Source: Lepus europaeus
Lineage: Eukaryota; Chordata; Mammalia; Lagomorpha; Leporidae
NCBI RefSeq assembly: GCF_033115175.1
Contig: NC_084837.1
Coordinates: 9,314,266 to 9,378,265, forward strand
Reading direction: 5' to 3'
Length of the DNA: 64,000 nucleotides
Shown: positions 47,801 through 59,512 of the stretch, one piece after another
Layout of the letters: each line of letters starts with the position of its first letter
Position numbering within the stretch: position 1 is the stretch's first letter
The notes under the pieces: generated by a model
What the model saw: only the letters and a program-made list of their open reading frames with translations
What the model was told of the DNA's origin: nothing
Databases searched by the model: none
Made by a program: the position numbers and the translations under genes

Positions 47801-48566
47801 TAATCAAAGTAGAAGTTCTCTCCTCCCTTCAGAGAAAGGTACCTTCTTCTTTGATGGCCCCCTTTTTTCCATTGGGCTCTCACTCACATAGATCCTTCAT
47901 ATAGGATATTTTTTACCACAGTGTTTTGGATTTCCATGCCTGAAATACTCTCATGGGCTTTTCAGCCACATCTGAATGACTTAAGGGCTGATTCAGAGGT
48001 CAGAGTGTTACTTAAAGCAATTGTCATTCTATGAGTCTGCTGTGTGGACTTCTCCCCATGTTGGACATTCCCTCCTTTGTAATTCTGTCTATTATTATTA
48101 CCAGGCACTTGATGGTATTTATGTGATCTCTTTAACACTTAATCCTATCTATATGATCACTTTAACACTGAATATGATCACTTTAACAATTAAGATGGCA
48201 TTTTTACTACCAATTTCAATAAGATTTGGGGTCCCATGGCAAGTTTTTAAACTGTACCCTTAGAAGTAAGGCCATAGGACCATATGCAGAACTATACAGC
48301 GTTACAGTTACGAACTTCCTCCTCCCTCTTATTCCCCCTCTTAATTTTTACTGTGATCTATTTTCAATTGAATTCATACACATATAATTAACTGTGTTAA
48401 GTAAAGAGTTCAACATAGCGTATGAAGAAAAGAAAAAAATAAAAATAAAAAACTGTTCCTTGACAGTCAAGACAAGGGCTGCTGAAGTCATTGTTTCTCA
48501 AAGTGTCAATTTCACTTCTACAGCTTTTGTTTTAGGTGCGCTATTAATTCCCACAGATAAAGGAGA

Positions 48567-49155
48567 ACATATGTCATTTGTCCCTTTGGGACTGGCTTAT
48601 TTCACTAAGTAGGATGTTTTCCAGATTCATCCATTTTGTTGCAAATGACCCGAGTTCATTATTTTTCTTACTGCTGTGTAGTATTCCACAGAGTACGTAC
48701 CCAAAATTTCTTTATCCAGTCTTTGGTTGATGGGCATTTAGGTTGATTCCATGTCTTAGCTATTGTGAATTGAGCTGCATTAAACATGGGGGTACAGACA
48801 GCTCTTTTGTTTACTGATTTCATTTCCCTTGGGTAGATTGTCAGGAGTTGGCTGGGGCATATGGTAGGTCTGTATTCAGATTTCGGGGGTATCTCCACAC
48901 TGTTTTCTGTAGTGGCTTTACCCAGTTTACAATTCCACCAACAGTGGATTAGTGTACCTTTTCCCCAGTGTTTGTTTGTTGATTTCTGTATGAGGCCATT
49001 CTGACTGGGGTGAGGTGAAACCTCATTGGGGTTTTGATTTGCATTTCCCTGATGGCTAGTGATCCCAAACATTTTTTCATGTGTCTTTTGACTATTTGGA
49101 TTTCGTCTTTTGAAAAATGTCTGTTTAGGTCCTTGGCCCATCTCTTAACTGGGTT
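48567..49155 (-). pseudogene. L1 ORF2 C-terminal remnant
   Basis: The minus strand reads ORF2 C-terminal landmarks including HCWWNCKLG, FTIAKTWNQPKCP and DWIKKFW, spread over more than one frame. An EYY-type motif and SEISQSQRDK then precede a stop near 48567. Frameshifts between segments show decay. Confidence 0.88.
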
Positions 49156-50040
49156 GTTTTGTTGTTGTGCAGTTTCTTTGTTGATTTTTCTGTCTGGTTG
49201 ATCTGTCCATTACTGAAAGTGAGATATTGAAGTCCCCTGTTACTATTGTATTTGAGTCTATATCTCTCTTTAAATGCCTTAAAAATTCTTTTAAATAACC
49301 AGATGCCCTTTAATTAGGTGCATATACATGTATAATAGCACATCTTTGTGTTGAATTGATCCTTTAATCATTATATAGTATCCTTCTTTGTCTCTTTTAA
49401 TAGTTTTTGTGTTAAAAGTCTATTTTGTCTGATATTAGGATGGGCACACCAGCTCTTTGTTGGTTTCTGTTAGCATGGAATATCTTTTCTATCCTTTCAC
49501 TTTTAGTCTGTGAGCTTTTGTTGGTAAGGTATGTTTCTTGTAGGTAGCAAATAGATTTTTTTTAAATTCATTCAGCCAGTCTGTGTTTTTTAACTGGGGA
49601 GTTGAGACCGTTTACATTCAGTGTGACTATTGTAAAATACTGTTTTTGCCCTGCCTTGTTTTCTTTTCTTTTTTTTTTTTTTTATTTGACAGGTAGAGGT
49701 ACAGACAGTGAGAGAGAGACAGAGAGAAAGGTCTTCCTTCCATTGGTTCACCCCCCCAAATGGCCACTATGGCCCGGTGCTGCACCAATCTGAAGCCAGG
49801 ATCCAGGTGCTTCCCCCTGGTCTCCCATGCGGGTGCAGGGGCCCAAGCACTTGGCCCATCTTCCACTGCCTTCCTGGGCCACAGCAGAGAGCTGGACTGG
49901 AAGAGGAGCAACCAGGACTAGAACCCAGTGCCCATAGGGGATACCAATGCTGTAGGCTGAAGGATTAATCAAGTGAGCCCCGGCGCCTGCCCCGGCCATG
50001 TTTTCTTAAATAGTCCTGTGCAGTATTTTGAGTTTCATTT
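49155..50040 (-). pseudogene. L1 ORF2 endonuclease-domain remnant, split by a SINE
   Basis: The minus strand reads [20 protein letters not shown] and LNVNGLNSP-like endonuclease landmarks of ORF2 with in-frame stops. It is interrupted by the SINE at 49668-49996. After 'agacagaaaaatcaacaaag' the sequence joins the C-terminal part instead of continuing into RT. Confidence 0.85.
49668..49996 (-). mobile_element. C-repeat SINE nested in L1 ORF2 (minus strand)
   Basis: 'tttttttttatttgacaggtagaggtacagacag' to 'gtgagccccggcgcctgcccc'. The flanks 'gttttctt' occur on both sides. Confidence 0.93.
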
Positions 50041-50044
50041 GTAC

Positions 50045-51094
50045 TTATGCTGGGTCAATTTCTGCATTCAACTTCTTTTGTAGGGCTGTGTGAGTAGTTA
50101 CACATTCTTTGAATTTCTGCTTGTTGTAGAAGATCCTTATTTCTCCTTCATTCATAAAAGAGAGTTTTGCAGGGTACAGTATTCTGGGTTGACAGTTTTG
50201 TTCTCTTAGGGCTTGGAATATGTCTCGCCATTGTCTCCTTGCCTGTTGGGGTTTGTGCCATTGTCTCCTTGCCTGTTGGGTTTGTGTCATTGTCTCCTTG
50301 CCTGTAGGGTTTGTGATGAGAAGTCTGGAGTGAGTCTAATTGGGTTTCCTTTGAATGTGATTTGTGGTTTCTCTCCTGCACATTTTAGGATCTGTTCTTT
50401 GTGTTTCACTGAGGTGAGTTTTACCACAATGTGTTGTGGTGAAGTTCTTTTCTGGTCGTGTCATTTGGGAGTTCTGTGTCTTTCTTGTACTTGGATATCT
50501 CTCCAGATGGTGGAAGTTTTCTGTTATTATTTCATTAAGAAGGCCTCTAATCCCTTCTCTCTTTCCACACCTTCTGGAATTCCTAGGATCCATAAGTGGG
50601 ATCATTTGATAGAATCTGGTAAATTTCCAACTGTGATTTTTAATTTTCTAATTTCTTCTTCTTGTATTTGATCTGACCGTATTATTTCCAGAAATTTGTC
50701 TGCTAGTTCTGAAATTCTTTCTTCTGTTTCATCTGTTCTATTGCTAAGACTTTCCACTGCATTTTTGATTTGGTCAATTAAATTCTTCATTTCCAGTATT
50801 TCATTCTGGCTTCTCCTTAAAAATCTCAATTTCTTGGGAGTGCTTTTCATTTAGATCATGAATTTGTTTCTGATTGCTTCTAAGTAATCTGACCATTAAT
50901 TTTCTGAATTCCTTTTCTGGCATACCCCTGATCTCTTCTTCAGCCTCCATTATTGAAGATTTGTATTGCTCCTTTGGCGAGTTCAGAGTCTTCCTTATTC
51001 TTATTGGGTATTTTTCCTTTGTTCTTTGGCATTTCTGGTTGGTTTCTGGTTGATTTCCCTCTGCTGTGAGCTGCTGTGTGTCTGTGTGTTGCAC
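50045..51094 (-). pseudogene. L1 ORF1 remnant
   Basis: The minus strand shows, in order, an N-terminal MPEKEFRKLM segment, a coiled-coil stretch with ETEERISELADK, and the C-terminal QPRILYPAKLSFMNEGEI landmark, ending NAEIDPA and stop at 50045. At least three frame changes are needed to follow it. A 29-30-base segment is triplicated at 50229-50317, repeating QARRQW-type codons. Confidence 0.9.
50229..50317. repeat. Three tandem copies of a 29-30-base segment inside L1 ORF1
   Basis: cattgtctccttgcctgt recurs at 50229, 50259 and 50288. Spacing of 30 and 29 bases means the third copy shifts the ORF1 frame. Confidence 0.95.
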
Positions 51095-51814
51095 GTGGAA
51101 GCACTCAGCCCCACCTCCTGGAACTCTGTTTCCTTCTGGATCCTGATGGAGGCTCAGGCCCTAGGGCCTCAGTGCACTAAGCCCCGCCTACTGGGGCTGG
51201 GCTCGCTTCTTCCTGGTGCGTGAAACGAGCTCGGGTTTTTGCTGTTTCTGATTACTCCTTGTTGTACAGCTTGTGTGGTGGGGAGAAAAATCCCTCTGAA
51301 ACGCTGGGATCCTCCTTCCCGGGTGGGGGTGTTGTGAGGTGGCCCCTACAGTTGATGGGCGTGTGCACAGGAGGCAAAACAGTCCCCTGCTTACACTCAA
51401 AAATGTAAATAATTGATATGGCTTCTCTCCACCAGCTGTAGGTCCAGTTGAGGGGAGGGGGGAGACACAGATGGACCGTGGTGTGTCCAACCTAGAGCTT
51501 CAAGTGCAGTCCACCAAGACTTCCCGCCCACCACTGTCTGCAGCTCCATGGACTCACTGTGGGGGTGGGACTAATCTCCTCATTCAGTTCCCCCTTTGCT
51601 GCCCGTCCACCACCTCTCCCTCCTCTCTGCTCTCCCTGTGTAGACCCGAGCAGTCTCTGGTGGACTCCGGGGCCACTCTGCGTGAGTGTGGCAGAAGCAC
51701 TCTGCGGAGTGATTTTTGCGATTCCATCGCTGTCTTGTACCCCCTCTGCTCACTAACTATCCGTTTTCCCCTGCTGCTATACCGCCATCTTGGCCCCCCA
51801 ATGGTTAGTCTTAA

Positions 51815-52096
51815 ATTTTATTTATTTGAAAGTCAGAGTTACAGAGGGGGAGAGAGAGAGAGAGGAAGAGAGAGATCTTCCATCCATTGACCCACTCCCC
51901 AGATGGCTGCAGAAGCCAGGAGCCTCCTGTAGGGCCCCATGTGGGTGCAGGGGCCCAAGCACTTGGGCCATCCTCATGCCACTCAAAGGCCATTAGCAGG
52001 GAGCCGGATTGGAAGTGGAGCAGCCAGGACACAAACCAAATGGACGCCAGCAGCACAGGCAGTGTCCCCACCCGCTTTGCCACAACACTGACCCCC
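51815..52096 (-). mobile_element. C-repeat SINE (minus strand) abutting the L1 5' end
   Basis: 'ttaaattttatttatttgaaagtcagag' to 'tgccacaacactgaccccc'. It lies within about 15 bases of the L1 5' end. Confidence 0.88.
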
Positions 52097-52104
52097 ATGA
52101 TGAC

Positions 52105-52205
52105 TTTAATGGTACATATTTCTGGGGTACAATGTGATAATTTGATATATATACATGATATTTACCGATCAAATTGGATGAGCACTTTCATTTCCTTAGA
52201 ATTTT
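52105..52205 (-). mobile_element. Old L1M 3'UTR fragment
   Basis: 'ggtacatatttctggggtacaatgtgataatttgatatatatacatg' is an L1M 3'UTR landmark in antisense. A second diverged copy lies at 52726. Confidence 0.55.
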
Positions 52206-52212
52206 ACATTCA

Positions 52213-52665
52213 AATTTTTTTTAAGTTTTATTTAATGAATATAAATTTCCAAAGTACAGCTTATGGATTACAATGGCTTCCCCCCAATAACTCCCTCCCA
52301 TCCACAACCCTCCCATCTCCCACTCCCTCTCCCCTTCTATTCACATCAAGATTCATTTTCAATTATCTTTATATACAGAAGATTGATTTAGTATATATTA
52401 AGTAAAAATTTCATCAGTTTGCACCCACACAGAAACACAGTGTAAAATACTGTTTCAGTACTAGTTATAGCGTTAATTCACAATGTACAACACATTAAGG
52501 GCAGAGATCCTACATGAGGAGTAAGTGCACAGTGACTCCTGTTGTTGACTTAACAAATTGACACTCTTGTTTATAGTGTCAGTAATCATCCTAGGCTGTT
52601 GTCATGAGTTGCCAAGGCTATGGAGGCCTTTTGAGTTTGCAGACTCCGATCTTCTTTTTTTTTTT
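52213..52665 (-). mobile_element. 5'-truncated rabbit L1 3' end
   Basis: About 450 bases of rabbit L1 3'UTR in antisense: 'ttttatttaatgaatataaatttccaaagtacag', 'gcttccccccaataactccctccc', 'agatcctacatgaggag', 'gtgactcctgttgttgac' and 'atgagttgccaaggctatggaggcc'. It is much closer to consensus than the 3' end at 47424, so it is a younger insertion. Confidence 0.92.
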
Positions 52666-52700
52666 TAACTTTTATTTAATGAATATAAATTTCCAGTGTA
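52666..52700 (-). mobile_element. Very short L1 3' end fragment
   Basis: Poly-T plus 'aacttttatttaatgaatataaatttcc', the first about 30 bases of the same rabbit L1 3' end repeated directly next to the longer copy, then old L1 sequence. Either an extremely truncated insertion or a local rearrangement. Confidence 0.6.
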
Positions 52701-53317
52701 CAACATTCAAAATTTTAATACTTAATAATTGTACATATTTTTGGGGCACAGGATACTTCAATAATTGCATATAATATATACTGATAAAATCAACAATTAA
52801 TGTTTCCCTCTCATCATTACTGCAGACTGGGAGGCTCCAGGCTCCTCTGCACTGCTTCACAAGTCATGCAATAGGTTACTTGAACGAAAGTCAGCCGACT
52901 GTGCCGTGAGATGCGAGAACCGGCTCCTCCCTGTGCCTTGCTGTCTGTTACCCAGCCTCCCTCCCTGCCCCGCCCACACTCCTCCCACCGGTAACAATCG
53001 CTAGTCTACAGTCACAGTGGGTTTTTATGCTACATCATAGGGACTTTTAAATTTTTTTTTAGCTTCAACAAAGGAGAAAAAAATACAGAGGTTGTCCTTG
53101 TGTGCCTGACTCGCTTCAGTTAGCACAACTTCTTACTGCTCCCTCCATTGCACTGCAGAGAGTGGGACTTCACTCTGCTCATGGCTGAGTAGTTTCCAGC
53201 ATGTATGTGTGTACCACTCTTTCTTCGTCCATGCATCCATCAGTGGGCGTTTAGGTTGAGTCCATAGCTTCGCTGCTGTGAGTACTGCAACGATATCCTT
53301 GGGATAGCTTTTCCCCA

Positions 53318-53366
53318 AAAGATTTATTTATTTATTTGAAAGGCAGAGTTACAGAGAGGCAGAGGC

Positions 53367-53399
<33 letters not shown>

Positions 53400-53640
53400 G
53401 AAGTTCACTCCCCAATTGTCTTCCTTGGCAGGAGCTGCGCCCATCTAAAGCCAGGAGCCTCCTCAGGGTCTCCTAGGCAGGTGCAGGGGATCAAGGACCT
53501 GTACCATCCTCCACTGGGTTCCCAGGCTACAGCAGAGAGCTGGATTGGAAAAGGAGCATCCGGGACTCGAACCAGCACCCACATGGGACGCCAGCAGTGT
53601 AGACGGTGGCTTTACCTGCTATGCCACAGTGCCGGCCCCC
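53318..53640 (-). mobile_element. C-repeat SINE (minus strand) in the old L1
   Basis: 'aaagatttatttatttatttgaaaggcagagttacagagaggc' to 'tatgccacagtgccggccccc'. Contains a long (GA)n run at 53371-53402. Confidence 0.92.
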
Positions 53641-53894
53641 TGCAGGTATTATAAGTTTGTTTTTAGTTTTCTCCGTAATGGCTGAGTTAATTTACATTCT
53701 TGCCAGCTGTGTATAAGGGTTCCTGTGTCCTCTTTTCTCTACATCCTTGCTAGCTTTTTTTTTTTTTTTTTTTGTCTTTGATAATAGCAGTTCTGACGGG
53801 GCTAAGATATCTTACTGTGGTTTTGGTTTGCATTTTCTGGACAGTTAATGGTGCTGAGCAATTTTTAAAATGTTTGTTGGTCATTTGACTTTCT

Positions 53895-54143
53895 TCTACT
53901 TTTTTGTAAAAAAAAATTATTTGAAAGGTGGAGTTACAGGGAGGCCGTGGCAGAGAGAGCATGAGAGCGTGTCCATCCGCTGCTTCACTCCTCAAATGGC
54001 CGGAGCTGCGCCGATCCGAAGCCAGGAGCCAGGAGCTTCTTCCCAGTCTCCCACACGGGTGCAGGGGCCCAAGGACTTGAACTGTCTTCCACTGCTTTCC
54101 CAGGTGCATTGCCAGGGAGCTGGGTCAGAAGTGGAGCGACGTC
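53895..54143 (-). mobile_element. Truncated C-repeat SINE (minus strand) in the old L1
   Basis: 'ttgtaaaaaaaaattatttgaaaggtggagttacaggg' to 'cagaagtggagcg'. The SINE 5' end is missing. Confidence 0.87.
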
Positions 54144-54444
54144 ACTCAGCTAAAGTTTTTTGCTGGAGTCTTTAGGTTTTTCTGTAGATACAATCCTATC
54201 ATCTGCAGAGAGAGGGATGATGTGACTTTCTCTTATTCTATTTGTGTGCTTTTCTTTCTCTTCTGTAGTTGCTCTAAGATTTCCAGTACTACAATGAGTA
54301 AGAATGCTGAGCCTGGTTGTACCTGTCTAGTTCAGATCTTCGAGGTAATGCCTTCGGCTTTCCCGTTAGATACAATGTTGGCTGTGTGTTTGTCATATAT
54401 CACCTTTACTGTATGAGGTACAATCCCTGTATATATAATTTGTT

Positions 54445-54470
54445 TTTAATTTTTTTTGACAGGCAGAGTG

Positions 54471-54518
<48 letters not shown>

Positions 54519-54794
54519 TCTTCCTTTTTGCCGTTGGTTCACCCTTCAATGGCCGCTGTGGCCAGCGCATCTCGCTGATCCGAAGCCAGGAGCCAGGTGC
54601 TTCTCCTGGTCTCCCATGGGGTGCAGGGCCCAAGCACTTGGGCCATCCTCCACTGCCTTCCCGGGCCATAGCAGAGAGCTGGCCTGGAAGAGGGGCAACC
54701 GGGATAGAATCCGGCACCCCAACCGGGACTAGAACCCGGTGTGCCGGCGCCGCAAGGCGGAGGATTAGCCTGTTAAGCCGCGGCGCCAGCCATG
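54445..54794 (-). mobile_element. Young C-repeat SINE (minus strand) in the old L1
   Basis: 'ttttttgacaggcagagtggatagtgagag' with an expanded (GA)n, to 'gttaagccgcggcgccagcc'. Flanks with 'ttgtttttaat/cttgtttttat' form an imperfect duplication. Confidence 0.94.
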
Positions 54795-54875
54795 ACTTGT
54801 TTTTATCATGAAGAGGTGTGAAGTTCATCCAAAGCTTTTTCTGCATCTATTGAGATGATGGGACTTTTATTTGGT

Positions 54876-55118
54876 TATTTCAGAGGCAGAGAAATAGAGC
54901 CCCATCTGCTGACTTACTCCACAAGTGCCCAAAACAGCCAGGGCTGAAGCCAGAAGTCAGAAACGCAGTCCAGGTCTCACATGTGGGTGGCAGCAACCCA
55001 GTCACTTGATCCCTCACTGTGGCCTCCCAGGGTCTGCATGAGCAGCAAGCTGGAGCCAGGAGTTGGATCTGGGCACTGCAGTGCTGGCACATAACCACCA
55101 GGCTGACGTCTGCTCTCC
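54876..55118 (-). mobile_element. Old lagomorph SINE (minus strand) in the old L1
   Basis: 'ttatttcagaggcagagaaatagag', 'agccagaagtcagaaacgcagtccaggtctcacatgtggg', 'ccaggagttggatctgggcac' and 'ataaccaccaggctg'. Confidence 0.72.
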
Positions 55119-55807
55119 AAACGCCGTGACGGTGACGTCCATGCTTCAATGTGTTGATGTGGTGTGCGTTGGTTTGTTTACATTTAACCATCCCTGGGTC
55201 CTGGGGTAGGCCCCACGTGATCTTTCTGATGTAGTGTTGTTGATGTTTTATTGAGAATCTCTGCATTTGTGTTTCATCAGGAATATTGATCTGGAGGTTT
55301 GAATTCGTGTCTTTGTCCGATTTTGGTATCAGGGTAATGCTGGCTCTGTGGAATGGGTTTGGGAAAGTTCCTTTTTTTGGAATAGTTTGATAAGAATTGG
55401 CATTAGGTCTTCCTTGAAGTGTGATAGAACTCAGCAGTGACGCCTTCTCTGTCAGACTTGTATGTCTTAGACGATGTCTTACTACCGAGTCAGTCTTGCT
55501 ACTCACTGTTGGTCTGCTCTGGCTCTCTGTCTTCGCAGCTCAGTTTTGGAAGTTATGTGTATCCAGAGACTTACCCACTTTTTCTAGGTTTTCCGGTTTC
55601 TTTGTGTACATTTGTTCCTAATTATCCCTAATGACCTTCTGTATGTTAGTGGTATCAGTTGTTTTTTTTTCCTTTTTCACCTCTGATTTTGAGTCTTTTT
55701 CTCTCAGCTAGTCTAGAAAAAGGTTTGTTGATGATTATCATTTTTAAAAAAATTGGTTCATAAATATTTTATATTTTTTGTTTCAATTTCATTTATAAAT
55801 ATCTGCT

Positions 55808-56141
55808 TTTTTTTTTTTTATTTTTGACAGGCAGAGTGGATAGTGAGAGAGAGAGACAGAGAGAAAGGTCTTCCTTTTTGCCGTTGGTTCACCCTCCAAT
55901 GGCCGCTGCGGCTGGCACGCTGCGCTGATCCGAAGCCAGGAGCCAGGTGCTTCTCCTGGTCTCCCATGCGGGTGCAGGGCCCAAGCACTTGGGCCATCCT
56001 CCACTGCCTTACTGGGCCACAGCAGAGAGCTGGCCTGGAAGAGGGGCAACTGGGATAGAATCCGGCGCCCCAACCGGGACTAGAACCTGGTGTGCCGGTG
56101 CCGCAAGGCGGAGGATTAGCCTTTAAGCCACGGTGCCGGCT
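55808..56141 (-). mobile_element. C-repeat SINE (minus strand) in the old L1, about 16-bp target-site duplication
   Basis: 'tttttttatttttgacaggcagagtggatag' to 'agccacggtgccggc'. The flanks tataaatatctgcttt are duplicated exactly. Confidence 0.95.
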
Positions 56142-56247
56142 ATAAATATCTGCTTTAACCTCTGTTCTTTGTTTCCACTAATTTTGGGTTTTCTAGGTCC
56201 TTAAGATGCATCATTAGATTGTCTCTTTGAAGCCTCCCCCCACCCCC

Positions 56248-56586
56248 ACTTTTTTTTTTTAAGATTTATTTATTTATTTGAAAGTCAGAATTACACAGAG
56301 AGAGGAGAGGCAGAGGGAGAGAGAGAGGTCTTCCGTCCGATGGTTCACTCCCCAGATGGCCACGATGGCCAGAGCTGCGCCTATCGGAAGCCAGGAGCCA
56401 GGAGCTTCTTCTGGGTCTCCCACACTGGTGCAGGGGCCCAAAGACTTGAGCCATCTTCTACTGCTTTGCCAGGCCATAGCAGAGAGCTGGGTTGGAAGAG
56501 GAGCAGCCAGGACTAGAACCGGCACCCATATGGGATGCCGGCGCTTCAGGCCAGGGCGTTAACCCACTGTGCCACAGCGGCGGCCC
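56248..56586 (-). mobile_element. C-repeat SINE (minus strand) in the old L1
   Basis: 'tttttttttaagatttatttatttatttgaaagtcag' to 'gtgccacagcggcggcccc'. Confidence 0.93.
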
Positions 56587-56711
56587 CTCCCCCTCCCCAC
56601 TTTTTGAAATGTAGGGATTTCTTGTTATAACCCCCATCTTAGCACTGCTTTTGCTGCATCCCCTGAGTTTGGTAGGGAGCGTTCTCATTTTCACTTGTTT
56701 CCGGAATGTTT

Positions 56712-57000
56712 TTCTTTTTTAAGAGGCAGAGGGACAGAGACAGATTGACAGAGTTGCCAGCGCTGGTCCACTCCCCAGATGCCCACAATGGCTAGGGCTG
56801 CGTCAGGCCAAGGTTGGGAGCCAGGAACTCAATTTAGGTTTCCCACATGGATGGTTGAGACCCCACCACCTGAGCTGTCATCGCTGCCTCCCAGGACGCT
56901 CATTAGCAAGAAGCTAGAATTAGGAGAAGAGCCGGGACTTGAACACGCTGTTCTGTTAGGGAATGTGGACGTGGCAACGACAGCTACCTGCTGGGCCCAA
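56712..57000 (-). mobile_element. Old lagomorph SINE (minus strand) in the old L1
   Basis: 'tttcttttttaagaggcagagggacagagac', 'aggccaaggttgggagccaggaactcaatttagg', 'gagccgggacttgaac' and 'cagctacctgctgggccc'. Confidence 0.78.
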
Positions 57001-57474
57001 CAACTCCCCCAAGTGTCCGGAAGTTTCCGAAACTTCCCATTTGGTTTCTTCAATGACACATTGTTTGTTCAGAAGCAAGTCTTTCCGTTGCTTTGTATAA
57101 TTCCTAAAATGTGTTTTGTTGTTGATTTCTAATCTTATTCCTTGTGGTCAGAAAAGATATGGGATGTGATTTGATTGTTTGGAATTTGTTGATTATTTTC
57201 AAGTCTAATATATATGGTTTATCCTAAGAATGTTCCACAAGCTGATGAAAAAAATGTGGGCTCTGCAGCACTGGATAAAATACCCCGCAGATGTCTGTGA
57301 AACCCATCCCGCCTGCAGCCCAGCTCCGATGTTTCTTTGCGGATTTTTTTCCCCTTTGGATGATGTGTTCACTGGTGACAGTGGGGTACTGAAGCCCCCA
57401 CTATTATTATATTGGAAGCTGTCTCTCCCTTGATGACTGATAATGTTTGTTCTAGAATTAGGTGTTTGGTAGGG

Positions 57475-57775
57475 CTGGTGCTGTGGCGTACCGAGGAAAG
57501 CCACCGCCTGCGGTGCCAGCATCCCATAGGGGCACCAGTTCGAGTCCCGGCTGCTCCACTTTTGATCCAGCTCTCTGCTATGGCCTGGGAAAGCAGTGAA
57601 GGATGGCCCAAGTTCTTGGGTCCCTGGCTTCTGTCTTCATATTGGCACAGCTCTGATCATTGTGGCCAACTGGCGAGTGAACCAGCGGAGTGAAGACCTC
57701 TCTCTGTTTGCTCCTCCTTCTCTCTGTGTAACTCTGACTTTCAAATAAATAAATAAATCTTAAAAAAAAAAAAGA
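57475..57775 (+). mobile_element. C-repeat SINE (plus strand) in the old L1 with target-site duplication
   Basis: 'gggctggtgctgtggcgtaccgagg' to 'tttcaaataaataaataaatc' plus A-tail. The flanks agaattaggtgtttggta (before) and agaattaggcgtttggta (after) differ at one base. Confidence 0.94.
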
Positions 57776-59235
57776 AATAGTCTTTCTAAAAAAAAGAATT
57801 AGGCGTTTGGTATTATTTGCACATTTATAATCATGATATTCTGTTGTTGAATTGATCCCTTGATCATAATATAGTACCCTTCGTTATCTTTTTACACTTT
57901 TTGTCCTAATGTCTTTTTTTCCCCTTAATGTAAACATAGCTACTTCTGCCGACTTTTGGCTTCTGTTTGCATGAAATATCATTTTCCATCATTTCACTTC
58001 CAGTCTTTGTCTTTACCAGTGAAGTGAGTTTCTTAAAGTTAGCATATTGGTTATTTTAAAAAAATCCGTTCAGCCAGTCTATAGTCCATTTATATTTCAA
58101 AGTTATTGTGGATAAGTCAAGGCTCAGTCTTGCCATGTAACAACGTTCCATCTGCATAGCCTTTGTTCTTCTCTGCCTCTCCTGCTGTACATCTTTGTGG
58201 TCTAGAGGTTGTACCGCTAGCTTTGGGTCCTTGCTACTTCATGCACCCACTCTGTGGATTGGGGGTTGTTCCGCTAGCTTTGGGTCCTTGCTACTTCGAG
58301 CGTCCCCTCTTCTGATGGGTGTTACACCTTCACCTGAATCCTGGTGGGTGCTACCTGTTTTGCTTCCGGAGGCGAGATTCTGGTAAGCATCTCTTGCAAG
58401 GCTGGTCTGGTGATGAGCTCCCTGTTTTTGCTTGTCTTGGGAAACGTTTCTCCTTCGTTTCTGAACGGCCGCTTTGCTGGGTTGAGGCTTGGTAGGCGGA
58501 GGTTTTCCCTTCACAACTTGGAGCGAGCCACGCCACCCTGCCTGGTGTGTCGTTTCTACCGGGGAATCCGCTGTCAGTCTGCAGGGCTTCCGTCCAGTGT
58601 GACTTGATGTTTCTTCTCCTACAGCTTCTGGAATTCCCTTCGCGCTGAGCTTCTGAGTTTGTAGCACGTTGCTGTGAAGAGTCCTTCTGCTCACGTCTGT
58701 TGGGATTCCTGCGGCTCTCCTGTGACCAGGGCGCTCAGTCATTCCCAGGATTGGGGGATGCACTCAGCTGTTATTTCATTTCATAGATTTTCTATGTCTT
58801 TTCCACTTTCTGCCCCTTCCGGGACTCCAAATTCAAGTATCTGTTCATTTACCGGTGTCCTATTGTCTCCATCTCTGTTGTTTTTTTTAATCTGTCTTTA
58901 AATTCTGATACTGTTTCTTCTGCTTGATCCAGTCTGCTGTGGAGGCTTCCAATTCTCATTTTTATTTGGCTCATAGAGTGCTTCATTTCCAAGATTTCTG
59001 TTCGGTTGTTTTTTCAAGATCTCTTTCTTTGCTGGGTTTTTCATTTGTAATGTGTGTCGTTTTCCTGACTTTGTTAAGCAGTGTTCTCCTATCTCAGTGA
59101 ATTTCCTTAGAATAAGTTTTTAATTCATTATTAGGCATTTCAGCACTAGCCTTCTCTTTGGAGTCTGTTTCTGAACATGTTTGTTCCTTTGGAGGCATCA
59201 TGTTACCTTGCTGTTTATATTTCTTCTTCTTCTTT

Positions 59236-59512
59236 TTTTTTTTAATTTGAAAGTCAGAGTTATACAGAGAGAGAAGGAGGGGCAGAGAGAGAGAGAGAAA
59301 GGTCTTCCATCTGCTGGTTCATTTCCCAATTGGCCACAATGGCTGAAGTTGCACTGATCTGAAGCCAGGAGCTTCCTCCAGGTCTCCCATGGGGTGCAGG
59401 GGCCCAAGGACTCGGGCCATCTTGTACTGCTTTCCCAGGCCATAGCAGAGAGCTGGATCGGAAGTGGAGCAGCCGGGACTTGAACTGGTGCCTATATGGG
59501 ATGCCGGCACTT
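59236..59512 (-). mobile_element. C-repeat SINE (minus strand) in the old L1
   Basis: 'ttctttttttttttaatttgaaagtcagagttatac' to 'gggatgccggcact'. The end is unusual: the SINE 5' end is replaced by about 50 bases of tRNA-like tail from another copy or unrelated sequence. Confidence 0.88.

Larger units (their letters stand above)
47424..51802 (-). mobile_element. Rabbit L1 with both ends present but RT region deleted
   Basis: On the minus strand the element starts near 51802 with ggggggccaagatggcgg, the typical L1 5' end. It then shows a GC-richer 5'UTR (to about 51095), a broken ORF1, the start of ORF2 (endonuclease region), an abrupt jump near 49150 to the ORF2 C-terminus, a 3'UTR and a 3' end at about 47424. 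Two C-repeat SINEs are nested in it. Its length without SINEs is about 3.9 kb, against 6-7 kb for a full L1. Poly(A) is short and target-site duplications were not resolved. It is inactive: ORF1 is frameshifted and ORF2 lacks its reverse transcriptase. Confidence 0.88.

Noticed and set aside
47424..51802. Possibility that the L1 is still mobile
   Set aside because: ORF1 is frameshifted, ORF2 lacks RT and has stops, and two SINEs interrupt it.
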